A DNA stretch of 64,000 nt from Warburgia ugandensis (GCA_035236585.1 CP141135.1:6854001-6918000); one strand, 5' to 3'. Positions 22,394 through 33,461 are shown, counted from the stretch's first letter. Notes: generated from the sequence alone by a model not told the origin. Program-made: numbers and translations.

Positions 22394-22612
22394 GTATAAA
22401 TTCATGGATTGAGTTATCCAAGATTGCAAGAGTTGAACATTATACTTATATTTTCTTTTTGTAGATATGCAATGTTTATGAAGAAACAAGAGAAAAATTT
22501 GAAGAGACAAAAGAGACGAAGGGAAATATTTCTTGATTATGAAATGCTAACAAATCAACTTCCACTGTTAGTAAAGTCATCGCTTCGTATTCATGATTAG
22601 AGTTACTAATAA
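22394..22612. repeat. right copy of the about 210 bp direct repeat
   Basis: Partner of 21640-21861. Contains a 62-residue plus-strand frame (22409-22600) rich in K and R whose left-copy equivalent is broken, so I do not treat it as coding. Confidence 0.8.
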
Positions 22613-22766
22613 CCGTCAAAATCAACTTATAACTAGATAATAATATTGATAAAAAAAAAGTAGCTGAATCTATAATTATATTCTCTACTTAGTGTATATA
22701 TATATATACACACACACACATTCATCTACGAATATAGATGTTTTGCAAGTGCAAGCCACAGGCAAA

Positions 22767-23605
22767 TCCTTCAAAATGCAGATGCCCATGGTGGATTTTT
22801 GGTGTAGAAACTATAAAGGGATAACAAAGAGATAACTTGGAGATGAACATGTTGAGAAGATTGACTCTGGTTTGGATTAAGTGCCTAATGATGCGCTACA
22901 ATGCATCTTCAATAGCTTCAATTCTAGCCTCAAACTCCAGCAAACTCTTTTGAGTCATTGGATCATCACTATCACTTGAGAAATGAGTTGTCCCTTGTGC
23001 ATCAATTTAGACCCAACGACCATTTACCAGTGCTATGCTTTGGCAGTCACACATAGATGAAGGAGAAGATCAATTCGAAGATTAACACTATGATCGTTCT
23101 TACTTCTTTCAACACCCTAATAACCAGTGATAGACGATGGTCTTGATCTAGGGGTGGGGAGATTTTTTTTATCCATACTTTACAATGATTCAAGGTGCTT
23201 TCCGAATTCCTTCATTATCTTCTTCATAGAGCAAACATATTTGCTTTTGTTGCCTAGTTCTCTAGAATTTCCTCGACGAATAGTTGATTGAAGGTCTTGG
23301 AGATGTTCTTTCATTGCAGCGAAACATCCTCAAGGTACCACACATGTCCACCAATCTAACCGAACCATCTAGCAATTTCTTTACCCACTTCTCTTGTTGA
23401 TAGTGAAGAAGGGCTTGTTGGATGAGTGGCAACTGAAGGATGTCCTTGACACAATGATACAGGTCCTCGAGACCGCTTAAGCCAAGGAAAATCATCTGAC
23501 TCCTTGAAAGGTCTCCCAAATCTTAGCTTGTTGATCTGTGACCATGAGGGTGTTGGGATAGGGAAGTCCTGCTGAGGGAACAAAATGGTAAGCTTTTTTT
23601 GCCAC
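22767..23605 (-). pseudogene. DUF241 pseudogene, copy E
   Basis: The conserved 3' block is at 22767-22793. The middle frame 23262-23519 retains GLSGLEDLYHCVKDILQLPL and LLDGSVRLVDMCGTLR, after which a one-base change breaks the frame. The start region reads GCCACCTTGG (about 23599), so the ATG is gone. The C-terminal half is only traceable as DNA. A TATATAAG-like box survives near 23672-23680. Confidence 0.85.
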
Positions 23606-24190
23606 CTTGGTGACTCTACTTTGGCTTGAAAAATTATTGATGAAGATGATATGTTCCTAACTCTGCTTCTTATATAGCAACAACTATAAGAGTAGATTAA
23701 GGATAAAGAGAACCTTTTCCTCTTATTTTTATGCAATAACGCATATTATGTGTATGTGGCCCTCAGTATTTGCTGCTTTTCTCACCCATTTGCCAATGAC
23801 ACTAGCATCTTTTTTTCTTTCTTTACTCCAGTTCATATGAATTTGGGACTCCTGCAGCACGAGTAACATCCTCAACTCTAACCATTTAAGCCGCAAATTA
23901 AGAATGCCTGGTCTAGATCATGCATACATGTCCCAGGATAAGCCACAAGAGTGGCATATGTCTCCTTGTCCCCTCTACTCACCCCCTAATTCCTGCATAA
24001 ATGATTCATCATAGGTCATATATCTTATAAAGTTCAATACAAATTGTAATTACTAAAACAAGATAGTAGCCTGCATCATTTGCCTCCACCCACGAAGTAA
24101 AGAACCATTAACCTTCTAATGAAGAAAGAAAAAATGTAAACAAAAGGAAAGATAGTGGGGCCATGAAAAATCATATGAACCTTGATATGA
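23606..24190. other. spacer between opposed DUF241 copies; no gene seen
   Basis: Begins as the 5' flank of minus-strand copy E (to about 23840) and ends as the 5' flank of plus-strand copy F. The centre (23850-24180) is unique sequence without a frame. Confidence 0.45.
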
Positions 24191-24530
24191 CATGTTAGCT
24201 CTGATCTTCCTGGAGTAAAGAAAAAGATACAAGTGAAGTTTGTTTGGCAGATGTATCACAAGCTCACTGAAAACAACCGAAGATTCACATCCAGATCACT
24301 TGAATGATAGCATAGGCAAGAAGATAAGATTCTTTCTGTCTTTGCATCTCCCTCTATAACTCTTGTTATACAAGAACCAAAGAGTTCCAACAAAAGTCAT
24401 CATCATCTTTTTCCTTCTTCAAGCTGAAAGTTTCTGTGAAGAGAAAACAAAGACCACTTCTCTATAATGGTGGAAAATCTTAATGGACCTCTAGATCCCA
24501 TCCCTAGTGGCTAAAGAAGTTTTTGGAGAG
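24190..24530 (+). pseudogene. inverted, truncated DUF241 copy F (promoter and start only)
   Basis: Plus-strand order is: upstream flank (GCTCTGATCTTCCTGGAGTAAAG, reverse complement of the CTTTACTCCAAGAAGATCAGAGC segment of other copies), a CTCTATAAC TATA-like site near 24352, the ATC-rich 5' UTR (CATCATCATCTTT), then an ATG at about 24467. The next codons correspond to the family N-terminus at DNA level (GACCTCTAGATCCCATCCC equals the SRSHP region of other copies), but sequence loss follows the ATG, and homology ends by 24530. The only array member on the plus strand. Confidence 0.7.
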
Positions 24531-24688
24531 CCAAATTAAACATGGTCGAATGAAATGAATGGAGTCTTGACCACCTATCTCTAATTCATGAAAAGCGTCT
24601 CACTACAACGTGCCGCATACTAGCACACCGTAAAAGAATAGCCCGGGTCCACAATAAGTAAATGAAATCAGAGAATTCTAGGAGGGAG

Positions 24689-25050
24689 ATCTGGTGCTAA
24701 AATGCATATAGTCATGTGGAAGATCAGATTCCAAAGGGAAGTTCAAGGGCAAGTGGAAAGGCCCTATAAGGTTAAGAAGGTGCTCGCTGGTGGAGCCCTC
24801 ATCTTGACAGTGATCTGGTGCTAAAATGCATATACTCATGTGGAAGGCCAGATTTCAAAGGGAAGTTCAAGGGCAAGTGGAAAGGCCCTATAAGGTTAAG
24901 AAGGTTCTCTCTGGTGGAGCCCTCATCTTGACTAAGATGGATGAATATGTCTCTCACATAGTCAAATTCTGACCATATCAAGAGATATTACTATTAACAT
25001 CTGCCAGTCAAATTCTGACCATATCAAGAGATATTACTGTTAACATCTGC
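24689..25050 (+). pseudogene. Ty3/gypsy pol C-terminal fragment with internal tandem duplication
   Basis: Two near-identical copies (24689-24812 and 24813-24937) encode, across frames, FKGKWKGP followed by YKVKKVLAGGALILT, then a KMDEYVSH..HIKRYY-like end. This is the layout of the end of plant gypsy integrase (F..W.GPY.V, GA..L.D.DG, N.D..KRYY). Stops and frame changes are frequent. A second short duplication (GTCAAATTCTGACCATATCA) follows at about 24959 and 25006. Dead fragment; the rest of the element is not recognised. Confidence 0.55.
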
Positions 25051-25059
25051 CCCACTTGC

Positions 25060-25852
25060 CAACCTTTTACATAAGTAGGCTTAGGGTTACTTGATTGCTT
25101 TCTTTGTCATTTCCCACTTACCAATCAATCACAAAAAAGAAAAAGAAAAAGAAAAAACAGAAGTGCAAAAAGAGAAATGAAACCCAAAACCAAAAAACAA
25201 AAAACAAAAAAAACAAAGTCATCTTGCCTTCACCCCATCCCCTGGTTCCCTAACCCTTTTATTCCCGTGGAGTTCCATACCCATTGATAATAATTAGCCC
25301 AAAGTCCTAATAAATAACCCGCCCATTACCGCATTTACATATTCCCCATCGAGCATGTTCAAGGATACCTCATCATCTATCTATGTCAAAATCGAAGAAA
25401 TCACCTGTCAGGAAGTCTGGAAGCATATGTAGTACAATGATCTGACTGTGTTCCTCTCCACATTTATTGAAGCCCAATATGGTAGCCCGAGGCTCAAATT
25501 CATGGGTGCGATTGCCTGTCCCCGGCTGTAAGAACTAGCTAACATGCTCAGATGAAGGTGACAAAATAATTTGCATTGGGCCCCCAGATGTATTCAACTA
25601 TATTTCTTCAAAAAAGAAAACGAAAAAGGGACTTGGGCCAACAAAAACCCAAAAGGCATTGGAATAATAGAGGAGAGAGCGAAATCATGGGTATGGTGAA
25701 AATCCATTTGGAATACCATGAGTAAAAAAGAGAATAGCCCTTGAGGATCAAATATCAGGGATGATGAGCTCTCCAAGTAGGGAGAAGATAAAGGATTGTT
25801 GGTAGGGTGTCTAGGTTGACAGTCCAATTGAATTATTCTTTCAAGAGCCTTG
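25060..25852. other. unassigned sequence, possibly more of the gypsy element
   Basis: A purine-rich AAAAGAAAAAG tract at 25133-25215, then sequence with no persistent frame. Its position after a pol tail makes it a candidate 3' untranslated part of that element, but no LTR is visible. Confidence 0.3.
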
Positions 25853-25857
25853 AAGGG

Positions 25858-28696
25858 TGTAACACCCCGGATTTTTAAGACAATTTATTATTATTATTAT
25901 TATTAATGTCATTTTAAATAAGAGCATTTGGGATCCCATGAGAAAAGCTTTATTTAACATTTTACTAAAATCTATCTTAAAAACTCCGGATGTTAGTTTT
26001 CCTTTCTCAAAATAGCATACATGTAAATTAAACATAATAAAACAATCTGCATATAAATCAACGTCAAATAAATTGGCGCCTTTATTTTAAATTAAATAAA
26101 TGTCCAAAACACTTGTATTATATGGCCCAGGGTCTATCCATCATAACATCCCATATAAATGTCTAACATATGTCCAAACATCTAAATCACATCCAAATAT
26201 AAAGTATGCAGTCCATAATAAAATTCAAATGATAATCCTCTCTAATGACTCACATCACTGTCTAAAACTATAGGGAAAACTAGTCTTCAGCAGCTCTCAA
26301 GGTTCATTAACAGCTTTTCCTTTCCTGGTGTCGTGCTCGAAATCTAAGGCATTGCAAAACAAAGCAATGTCTCAGCAAGCTATCGCTTGTGTAGGTACAT
26401 AGACAATTAATATAATAAATGAAAGAAATAATGAACAGCACTGATGAAAAGTCTAACATTTATGAAAATAGTGATATCATAATGTCATGTTCAAATAAAT
26501 GCCAATTTATTCCATATGCTAAAACATGCAATTCACGAAGTTAAAACATGACATGAATCAATATAATTGAGCATACAACAAGAATAAGGGCACCCTAAGG
26601 TAATGGGTCCCACCATCGTACTAATATCACTGATCAAGAATACTCATAGTCAACTTCTGAATGTCGTCACACCCAGCATACCATCCATAACCATGCTCAT
26701 CATACATGCACACATAATAAGAATATGAGCCATTATGCTGCAGTGGCAACCCTCCATGAGTATAAACCACTGCCGCTCTTCGTTGACACCATAACGGGAG
26801 ACTTAGTGTCTGTCCCCATAGAAAGGCTCAGACCGATAGTGTGAACTATCCATGTTACCAAACCCCTACCGAATGTCATCTATGGGCAGGTGTCTATCAT
26901 ATCACAAAATCATCACATCATAATCTCGGAAGGTGGGTGGCCGGCCCTATCCCTCCTAGCATGACGCCCACGGGGCGAGAACACCCGTCATCAAATATAA
27001 AACACGAAAATCATATGTATATGCTAAAACGCAAGAGCACTTATAGCTTATAATCCCCAAGACATGCCCCTCATCCTAGGGTTAGCTTTTAAAAGGACCA
27101 GCTAATAAGCCTCTATCCTTATTTCCATGTAAATTCATGCATTTTCTATATATATAATAAGAAATAAGTCTCTAATTAAGCATAACTAATTAACATCATG
27201 CTTGTAAAAGCATTTGAAATAAGTTTATTCAGTAAAAGATTTCAATTTGGAATAACCATCCTGTACTCAATGTCACATAAAATCCACGATAAATAATAAT
27301 TGCAATTTAAAACACGATCACACATGATGCTATGTTTAAATATGTTTTAAAAATCAAGTCAAAACATTAGTTATCATCACCTACCTCAGTGTGAGACCAT
27401 TAGCTTGCTAATAACTCCCTTTAACTGGTATATTCAAGTGCACTTGTACATGTTATATCACTATTTAAAATTTTTTCTAAATAAAAAGTGGTCATTTATA
27501 AGTTTTTAAGTTAAAACTAGGTCCGCGTCGTCAATACGGTCATAACTCATCTTTCGGATTGTGATTTGGACTCCTCTAGCTCCCAAAAATCAATTTTAAG
27601 TGAAAATACTTCATAAATTAATATTTATTAATTTATAGGGTGTTTGGCGGGTGCACTAGTTTACACTAGCGGCCCTGCTTTACACCGGGTTACACTGGCG
27701 CCCAGTGTACACTGGGTTACACCGGCGCTCAGTGTACACTGGGTTACATGGGCAGCCCGGTTTACACCGGTGACGCGGAAACTGACGCCTGAGAAGACGA
27801 CCGGCTTCCGGTCATCTCCGGTGACCCTACAGGTATCCAAAATACTTGGTTTTTTAGCCATTTTGTTCAAAATTTTGTCTAGTTTCCATTTCTATCATCC
27901 TTTTGTGTTGAATTATCCAAAACCATGTTTTTTAAACGGTTTTCCCAAGTTCCTAAAAACATCCATAAGTACTAGTTTTTGGGTTTTTTGGAGAAATCCA
28001 CCGTTGGATTACCCCAAATTTAAAGAGTTTGCTCTTGGGTCTCTTGTGCACTAGTTGGATGGTGCGATTTCTAAACGGACGAGGTTTGATCCGTGAAATC
28101 ATGTTCTAACAGTAGCGTGCACAAAGTTTCCCAAAAAATCCAATTTTTTTCCTAATTTTAAATGTTTCCTAATTATTTTTTATTTAATAAATATGGGAAA
28201 ACGGAGTTTTGAGGCTTACCTTGCACCTGGTCGGGGTTACTCGTCTTACCGGGGTTCCACTCGCCGGAAAACTTAGACCTTGTAAGGCTAGGGTTCTGAG
28301 CTAAAAAACCCTAGAGGAACGCTCATAGTGGAGCGTTTTGGCTCTAGAGGATGGTTAGATATAGGGTTTAGAGTCTTGGGGAAGAGAAACTCTTCCCCAC
28401 ACGTCTCTCCAGCGATTTTTCTGGCACTGGTAGAGATGTGTGGAAGACATGGGTGCCGTTATCAATTTGGACCCCCGTGTAATACATCTTTGTCAAAAGA
28501 CCAAAATGCCCTTACAACTTCGACGGCTCATAACTCCCTTGTTTGAGCTCCGTTTTTCGCGTTCTTAGTGGCGTTGGACTTGTATTGACGAGCACTTTCT
28601 AATTCTTATGTTTTCAGGAAAAATTTCCATCCATAAATTTTTATTTTTCTTTATTTAATAATTTTCTATTTTATACTAAAAATTAAGGATATTACA
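25858..28696 (-). mobile_element. solo LTR (2839 bp), gypsy-like
   Basis: Ends TGTAACACCCCGG and GGATATTACA, flanked by a perfect 5 bp duplication AAGGG (25853-25857 and 28697-28701). No PBS or internal coding sequence, so it is a solo LTR left by recombination. It shares with the LTR at 1218-4230 a double hairpin (26348-26389), similar distance of that hairpin from the TG end, and similar length. Orientation minus is inferred from that relationship. Contains the CCCAGTGTACACTGGG repeats near 27700. Confidence 0.85.
27701..27743. repeat. two palindromic repeats inside the solo LTR
   Basis: CCCAGTGTACACTGGG, a perfect 16 bp palindrome, at 27701-27716, and a one-base variant at 27728-27743, in a 27 bp tandem arrangement with additional GTTACACTGG-like partial units on either side (27655-27775). 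Confidence 0.85.
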
Positions 28697-28701
28697 AAGG
28701 G

Positions 28702-30030
28702 AAACTCGAATGGGTACTTGGTTTCTCCTTTTGAGACATTCTTGATTAGGACAAATGCTTACATGTTTTTTGGATGGATGCAAACCCAACCCCTACATTT
28801 GCCACCCCAGCAAAATTTCTTGTATTTCTTGTTTGCTTTTCATTTGCATTTTATGTTAGGTTTTCATGCATGATTTTTTATCACGGTAGGCTTCCCTTAT
28901 AGCTAAGATACTTTGAAATGTTTGTTACGTGCAAAAAGCATACATGGAGATCAGGTAAACCTAGACAACTCCGCGAAGGTACATATTTCAAGGGAAACCT
29001 TCCACTTACAAGGCAAAGTAGAAGCCCATCTAACGAAGAAAAGGGAGAAAATATATGATGTCATCCAGCCTACCTCATACCATCTGGGGTGGGTGATCTG
29101 CTATCCATGTTATGAAAGCAGAGGAAGGGAAGAGGATGTGAAAATTTGTAAAGCTGAGAAGAAAGGAAGAGATGAGAAGTCCGAAAGGGGAATGTACTCT
29201 AACAACTTAAAGGAGGAGCGACGGCCTCCCCCCAAATGACGTGACCGGTCTTTATCACCCATGCACACTGACAATTCTCAGGTACCTCTTGCTTACTCAT
29301 AAACATTCAATGCAAGGGCAATCATTCAAGGGATGAAAAGAGTTTGCCTATTCTTTGGGAGAAAGAACCAGAGCATCTATAATTATGATTCTATTTAAAA
29401 CACCCACATTGACAGGGCCCTTCAATGAGGGAGGAGAAAAGGAAGTTTCATGTCAACATCAGTCATCCAAGACAGCATAGGGACCAAAGCTAAAGCAAAA
29501 GAAATGCAGTATGGGTAGCCATGTGAACTCGTCGGAGTTTGTCATAGCATTTAGTCTTTGATGGAGAAGAAGGCAGGGAAGGTGAGAAGATGTGAAGAGA
29601 TGGATTGATATGACCCGCTAAATGATGCTTTATGAGATGCAATGATTTTTTCTGGCTGGAATCAAAGAGGTATTGATGTGTGGCAAAGCTGACATTAGGC
29701 TGCCCTCTCTGAAATAGGAGTGATTAACTGCACACTTGAAGATGAAGCGATCATGGTTAACTTAACAAGGGTCCCCTAACTTGACTAACTAGACAGTTTT
29801 ACCATTGGAATTTTGAATTTTGAGAAAGAAGCTTACGTCTGCCAGTAGGCATGATGACACCCGAAACTTACGTACACAATGGTAAGGTAGCAAAGTTAAG
29901 GGATAAGGCTTGAACCACCTGTTTGCATATTGAAGTAATATCATTATCCATAGAACACCCTTAGCCAAGAGAAAGAAAAATAACATGCAATAAGCGTCCC
30001 AAGGATTAAGGAAAGGCTCCCATGTGGTTA
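28702..30030. other. no confident feature
   Basis: Mixed composition with short frames. 28913-29239 (plus, 108 residues, starting from a non-ATG codon in part of its length) is K/R/E-rich and has no recognisable motif. It may be the continuation of the element interrupted by the solo LTR at 25858-28696, because the flanks at 25852 and 28702 were contiguous before insertion. Confidence 0.3.
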
Positions 30031-30440
30031 TGGTAACATCTAAAAGATGCCCCAGATGTCTGAGAAACTACTTTGGTACTACAGGAGAGAGAGTTCTTAT
30101 AGAGACCTTTTTGAATGCTTAGAAAACATGAGATGCCTCAAGGGCCATTAGGAAGCTACTTGGGTTGGATAGGGTAACACCCACCTGGAGAAGCTACTTG
30201 GGATGCATGAGGTAACCTTTGTTTGAGAATTGCTTAGGCAGATAATATGTTACCCACCCACAAACTATTTCAAAAATAAGAGAAGTTGTACGATACCCCA
30301 TGAGTAAGGAACAATGTGCACTAGATGTTTGGGAAACTATTTTGCTACGGCAGGAGATGCTCGAGGTATTAGGAAAATTACTTACTAAAGCAGGAGATTC
30401 CCAATAAATACCTGAAAATCTCTCAGTGTATATATATATA

Positions 30441-30917
30441 TAAACGAGGCCTTTTCCCCTGAGGGGAAGAACAAAACCTGGGCAAACCGGGACAATATCG
30501 ATGCTGGGTGGGGTTCTCCGTCTGTTACAATGGTATCAGAGCCAGTTCCCTCATAATGGTGAGTAGCTAACTGCACGTGGGTGCTTGCGTGATAACACGC
30601 AGGGACGTGTGTCCCTAAAGGGAGAAAGGTGAACTCACAGGCGTTGGCTAAGATGCCTTGAGGGTGGGGCCAAGATGGCTTGAGGGGGATGCCCCAAGAT
30701 AGTCTGAGGCTAAGGCCCAAGATAGGTTGAGGTAGCAAGGGTGGGGAGGTACTGAGAGTTAGTCCCACATCGCTTCCGGAGGGAGATCTAGGCTAGTTAT
30801 AAGAGTTCGGAGAACTCTAACAGTAACAATGCGTTTTCCCTGGGTAACTGAAGAAAAAACCGTGTGGGCTACGCCCAAAGCAGACAATATTGTTACTGTT
30901 GGACCCGGGCTGTTACA
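30441..30917 (+). mobile_element. TRIM-like miniature LTR element, 5' LTR truncated
   Basis: An LTR remnant ends TCTGTTACA at 30529, followed by a PBS (TGGTATCAGAGCC, 30531-30543). About 200 bases of non-coding interior end in a purine tract (GGGTGGGGAGG, 30740-30749), then a second LTR starts TGAGAGTTAGTCCCACATCG at 30753 and ends GGGCTGTTACA at 30917. The two LTR ends share the order TTTTCCC, AAAACC, GACAATAT, GTTACA. Length and lack of coding match TRIM elements. No target-site duplication identified. Confidence 0.6.
30531..30543 (+). other. primer binding site of the TRIM-like element
   Basis: TGGTATCAGAGCC one base after the TGTTACA end; complementary to the 3' end of tRNA-iMet. Confidence 0.75.
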
Positions 30918-30922
30918 AATGG

Positions 30923-30928
<6 letters not shown>

Positions 30929-30967
<39 letters not shown>
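30929..30967. repeat. (TG)n microsatellite
   Basis: Uninterrupted TG run beginning 11 bases after the TRIM-like LTR end. Confidence 0.95.
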
Positions 30968-30969
<2 letters not shown>

Positions 30970-31517
30970 CTTGAGAAACTTCTTTATTAAGATAGAAGAT
31001 GCCTAGGGTATTCGAAAAACTACTCTCCTGAGGCAAGAGATGCCTTAGATGTTCATGAAACTACTTCATTACGATGGGGGATGATGTAGATGTCTAAGAA
31101 ACTACTTTACTAAGGTAGTAGATGCCTTGACTTTTCGAGAAACTACTTCATTGATGCAGATGATGCCCTAGATCTTTGAGAAATTACTTCACTAAGGAAG
31201 GCAATGCCCTTGATGTTTGAGAAACTACTTAGCTAAGGCAGGAGATTTTCTCAATTTTTGAGAAACTACTTTAATGACGTAGAAGATGCTCTAGGTGTAT
31301 GATATATTACTTTATTGAGATATGAGATGCCTTGGATATTTGAGAAGCTACTTGTTGAGGAAGGAGATGCCCTCAATGTTCGAGAAACTACTTTACTGAG
31401 GCATCCCTACATTTTTTTCTTTATTTTAGGAGTGTTCCTAGTTAAAGAGTAAAGTCAATAGGCAAAAGACCACTAAGACTTGAGTTTTCCCTTTCTTTAT
31501 TTAAATTCCTATAAACA

Positions 31518-31518
<1 letters not shown>

Positions 31519-31584
<66 letters not shown>
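31519..31584. repeat. (CA)n microsatellite
   Basis: Uninterrupted CA run of about 66 bases directly abutting a MITE. Confidence 0.95.
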
Positions 31585-31585
<1 letters not shown>

Positions 31586-31782
31586 GAGTAATAATTTTAG
31601 CTATTTAATGTAGGTGTAAGGTGTAGCTGACATGTGATTGGCTGTAGCTGACATGTGATTGGCTGAAAAAAAGTCAAAAGTAATCATTTCCTCTAACTTT
31701 TTTTGCTTTTGACTTTTTTTCAATCAATCAAATGTCACTTGTACTTTACACCTGCATTAAATATCTAAAATTAACACTCCTC
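31585..31782. mobile_element. foldback MITE (about 200 bp)
   Basis: The left arm AATTTTAGCTATTTAATGTA followed by GGTGTAAGGTG mirrors the right arm, whose reverse complement reads AATTTTAGATATTTAATGCA followed by GGTGTAAAGT. The inner arms AAAAAAAGTCAAAAG and CTTTTGACTTTTTTT also pair. The left arm carries a 21 bp tandem duplication (31622-31642, 31643-31663). No coding. Confidence 0.8.
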
Positions 31783-31861
31783 GTATAATTGGGATAATGC
31801 TTTGATGATGATGAGACACATACATATTATTTGCATTTGTATTATTGTGTAAAAGAAAAAA

Positions 31862-32034
31862 AAGGGCAGCCTAGTGCACAAAACTCTTGCATATGCAAGG
31901 TTCGGGGAAGGGATGGACCACAAGGGTTTATAGCATACGGCCTTACCTTGTATTTTGAAAGAGGCTATATTCCACGCCTTGAACCCGGCCATGACCTCAA
32001 GGTCACACGATGACAATTCTACCATTGCAGGCCT
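31862..32034 (-). mobile_element. Au-like SINE, copy 3
   Basis: In reverse sense: ACCATTGCAGGCC-side head (31 kb copy has GCAATGGTAGAATTGTC), B box TGACCTTGAGGTCATGGCC, ACCCTTGTGGTCCATCCC, CCGAACCTTGCATATGC and an end TGCACTAGGCTGCCC. No clear target-site duplication. Confidence 0.8.
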
Positions 32035-32039
32035 TGACT

Positions 32040-33440
32040 GGACAGCCATCTAGCCTAAAAGAGACGGGCATCAACTCTTTTACTCCAAAATATCCTCTTG
32101 ATAGACATCCTCCCACTCAATTGTGTTTTGAAGTGCTGTGGTGTGCGCCTGAACCACTCAACTTTGTTCTTTTAAAATTTCAATGGCCAACACAAATTTT
32201 CCAGACTTTCGATGTTTTCCTTGTGGCATGGACTCATTGAACAAGAATTGCACGTGTAGCATACAAAATCAAAATGCTCTATTAGTTGTGGGATTTATTA
32301 AGAGGCATACCTTAGTATAAAAGCTTCAAATGAAGGTCCCACGCACGATCCTTGTATGGTGATTAGATTGTATGGTCCAACTGCAAGTATAGTGAAATAT
32401 GTCCTGCAACCAGAAACTTGCTGAGAGGAATCTCGAGCTCAATATGGTTATATGGATTGATCATGTTTCTTTTTCTGATGGAAAAGCTAGGGCTGATATG
32501 AAGGTCAATTTTTATTGCTATCCAGCTGCAGTTACACGACTGAATTCAAATACTTCCATCTTTCTAGTGACCCTACGAGCTGTAGGTATCATTAAGCAAA
32601 CGACTATGAATGGTACATTATCTGAACGTAAACAACAATGAATTTAACTCATTTCAACTTTGACTAGTAACCTGTTTGGTTAGGAAGGTAATATCATCAG
32701 GTCATTTGTGCTTCCAGGCTAATGTCCAGTCCTATGGTTCCTATGAATCGTTTGAATCAAGTAGGAGCATATCACCAGTCAACAACACTAATTCGCCAAT
32801 GTCACATTCAAATAAAATGTTTAAGTCCATGTGCTTCTTCATTGCCCCTCAGAACGGAACTGGCTCTGTATTGTCTTTTACTTTTGAATGGTAAAGCAGT
32901 CCCGGAATTTGCATGTAAGCCCATGATTATATATGATTGCCAAAGTTGAACATGCCATTCAAACTCAAGTTTGATTTAAGTATGCAAATGTCAACTAAAA
33001 CTTCATGGATCTTCCTGGAATTCTAGAGGCAGTAACTGAAAAGAAGGGGAAGGAAATACGCATGAAAAAAGAAACTGAGATCTGTACTCGATTTAAAGGT
33101 AAGATTGAAGGAAACAGAGTTATTTCAACATTCAGGATAACCATCAAGTTAAAAATCAAAATGCACGATCTCTCAGAACCAACTTTAAGCCATTTTAGCA
33201 ACCCTTCTTGTATGTTCTTTTCTTTTCCCTGTATAGTTAAATTCTATCAACTGAAAAGGGGAAACTAACCAATACTTCTAGTAATTTGGGCTATGAACAT
33301 CTTGAAGTTAGTAATCTATAAAATCCGTGTGCGACATAAGTGGTAATTATGCAGTAAAACTTAGAAAGAAGGTAGTGTTGAATATCTGGTTTGTATTCAT
33401 ATTGTATAAGCATACAGTTATATTCATCTATAGACATACA
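32040..33440. other. duplicated spacer of DUF241 unit; no gene called
   Basis: Paralogous to 37440-38640 and in part to 46130-46960 (shared stretches such as CTCAATATGGTTATATGG and AGTAACCTG.TNGGTTA). Short plus-strand frames (32399-32641, 33005-33268) are not preserved in the paralogous segments, so they are unlikely to be coding. Confidence 0.5.
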
Positions 33441-33461
33441 CTGATATTTGGCCCATGGGCA

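Larger units (their letters stand above)
30040..31405. repeat. degenerate 41 bp tandem array, interrupted
   Basis: About ten units between 30972 and 31405 with consensus near GAGAAACTACTTTACTAAGG followed by CAGGAGATGCCCTAGATGTTC; several consecutive units are exactly 41 bases. More diverged units precede it (30040-30420). The array is split by the TRIM-like element and (TG)n run at 30430-30968. 41 is not a multiple of three and stops are frequent, so this is not coding. Confidence 0.8.

Noticed and set aside
28913-29239. 108-residue plus-strand frame
   Set aside because: Charged, without motif; probably part of an old interrupted repeat.
30441-30917. Cassandra TRIM carrying a 5S rRNA-like promoter
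   Set aside because: I see no 5S-like A-box/C-box arrangement in the LTR, so only a general TRIM-like call is made.
30040-31405. CRISPR-like array of regular repeats
   Set aside because: Head-to-tail 41 bp units without unique spacers, in a plant genome; an ordinary degenerate tandem repeat.
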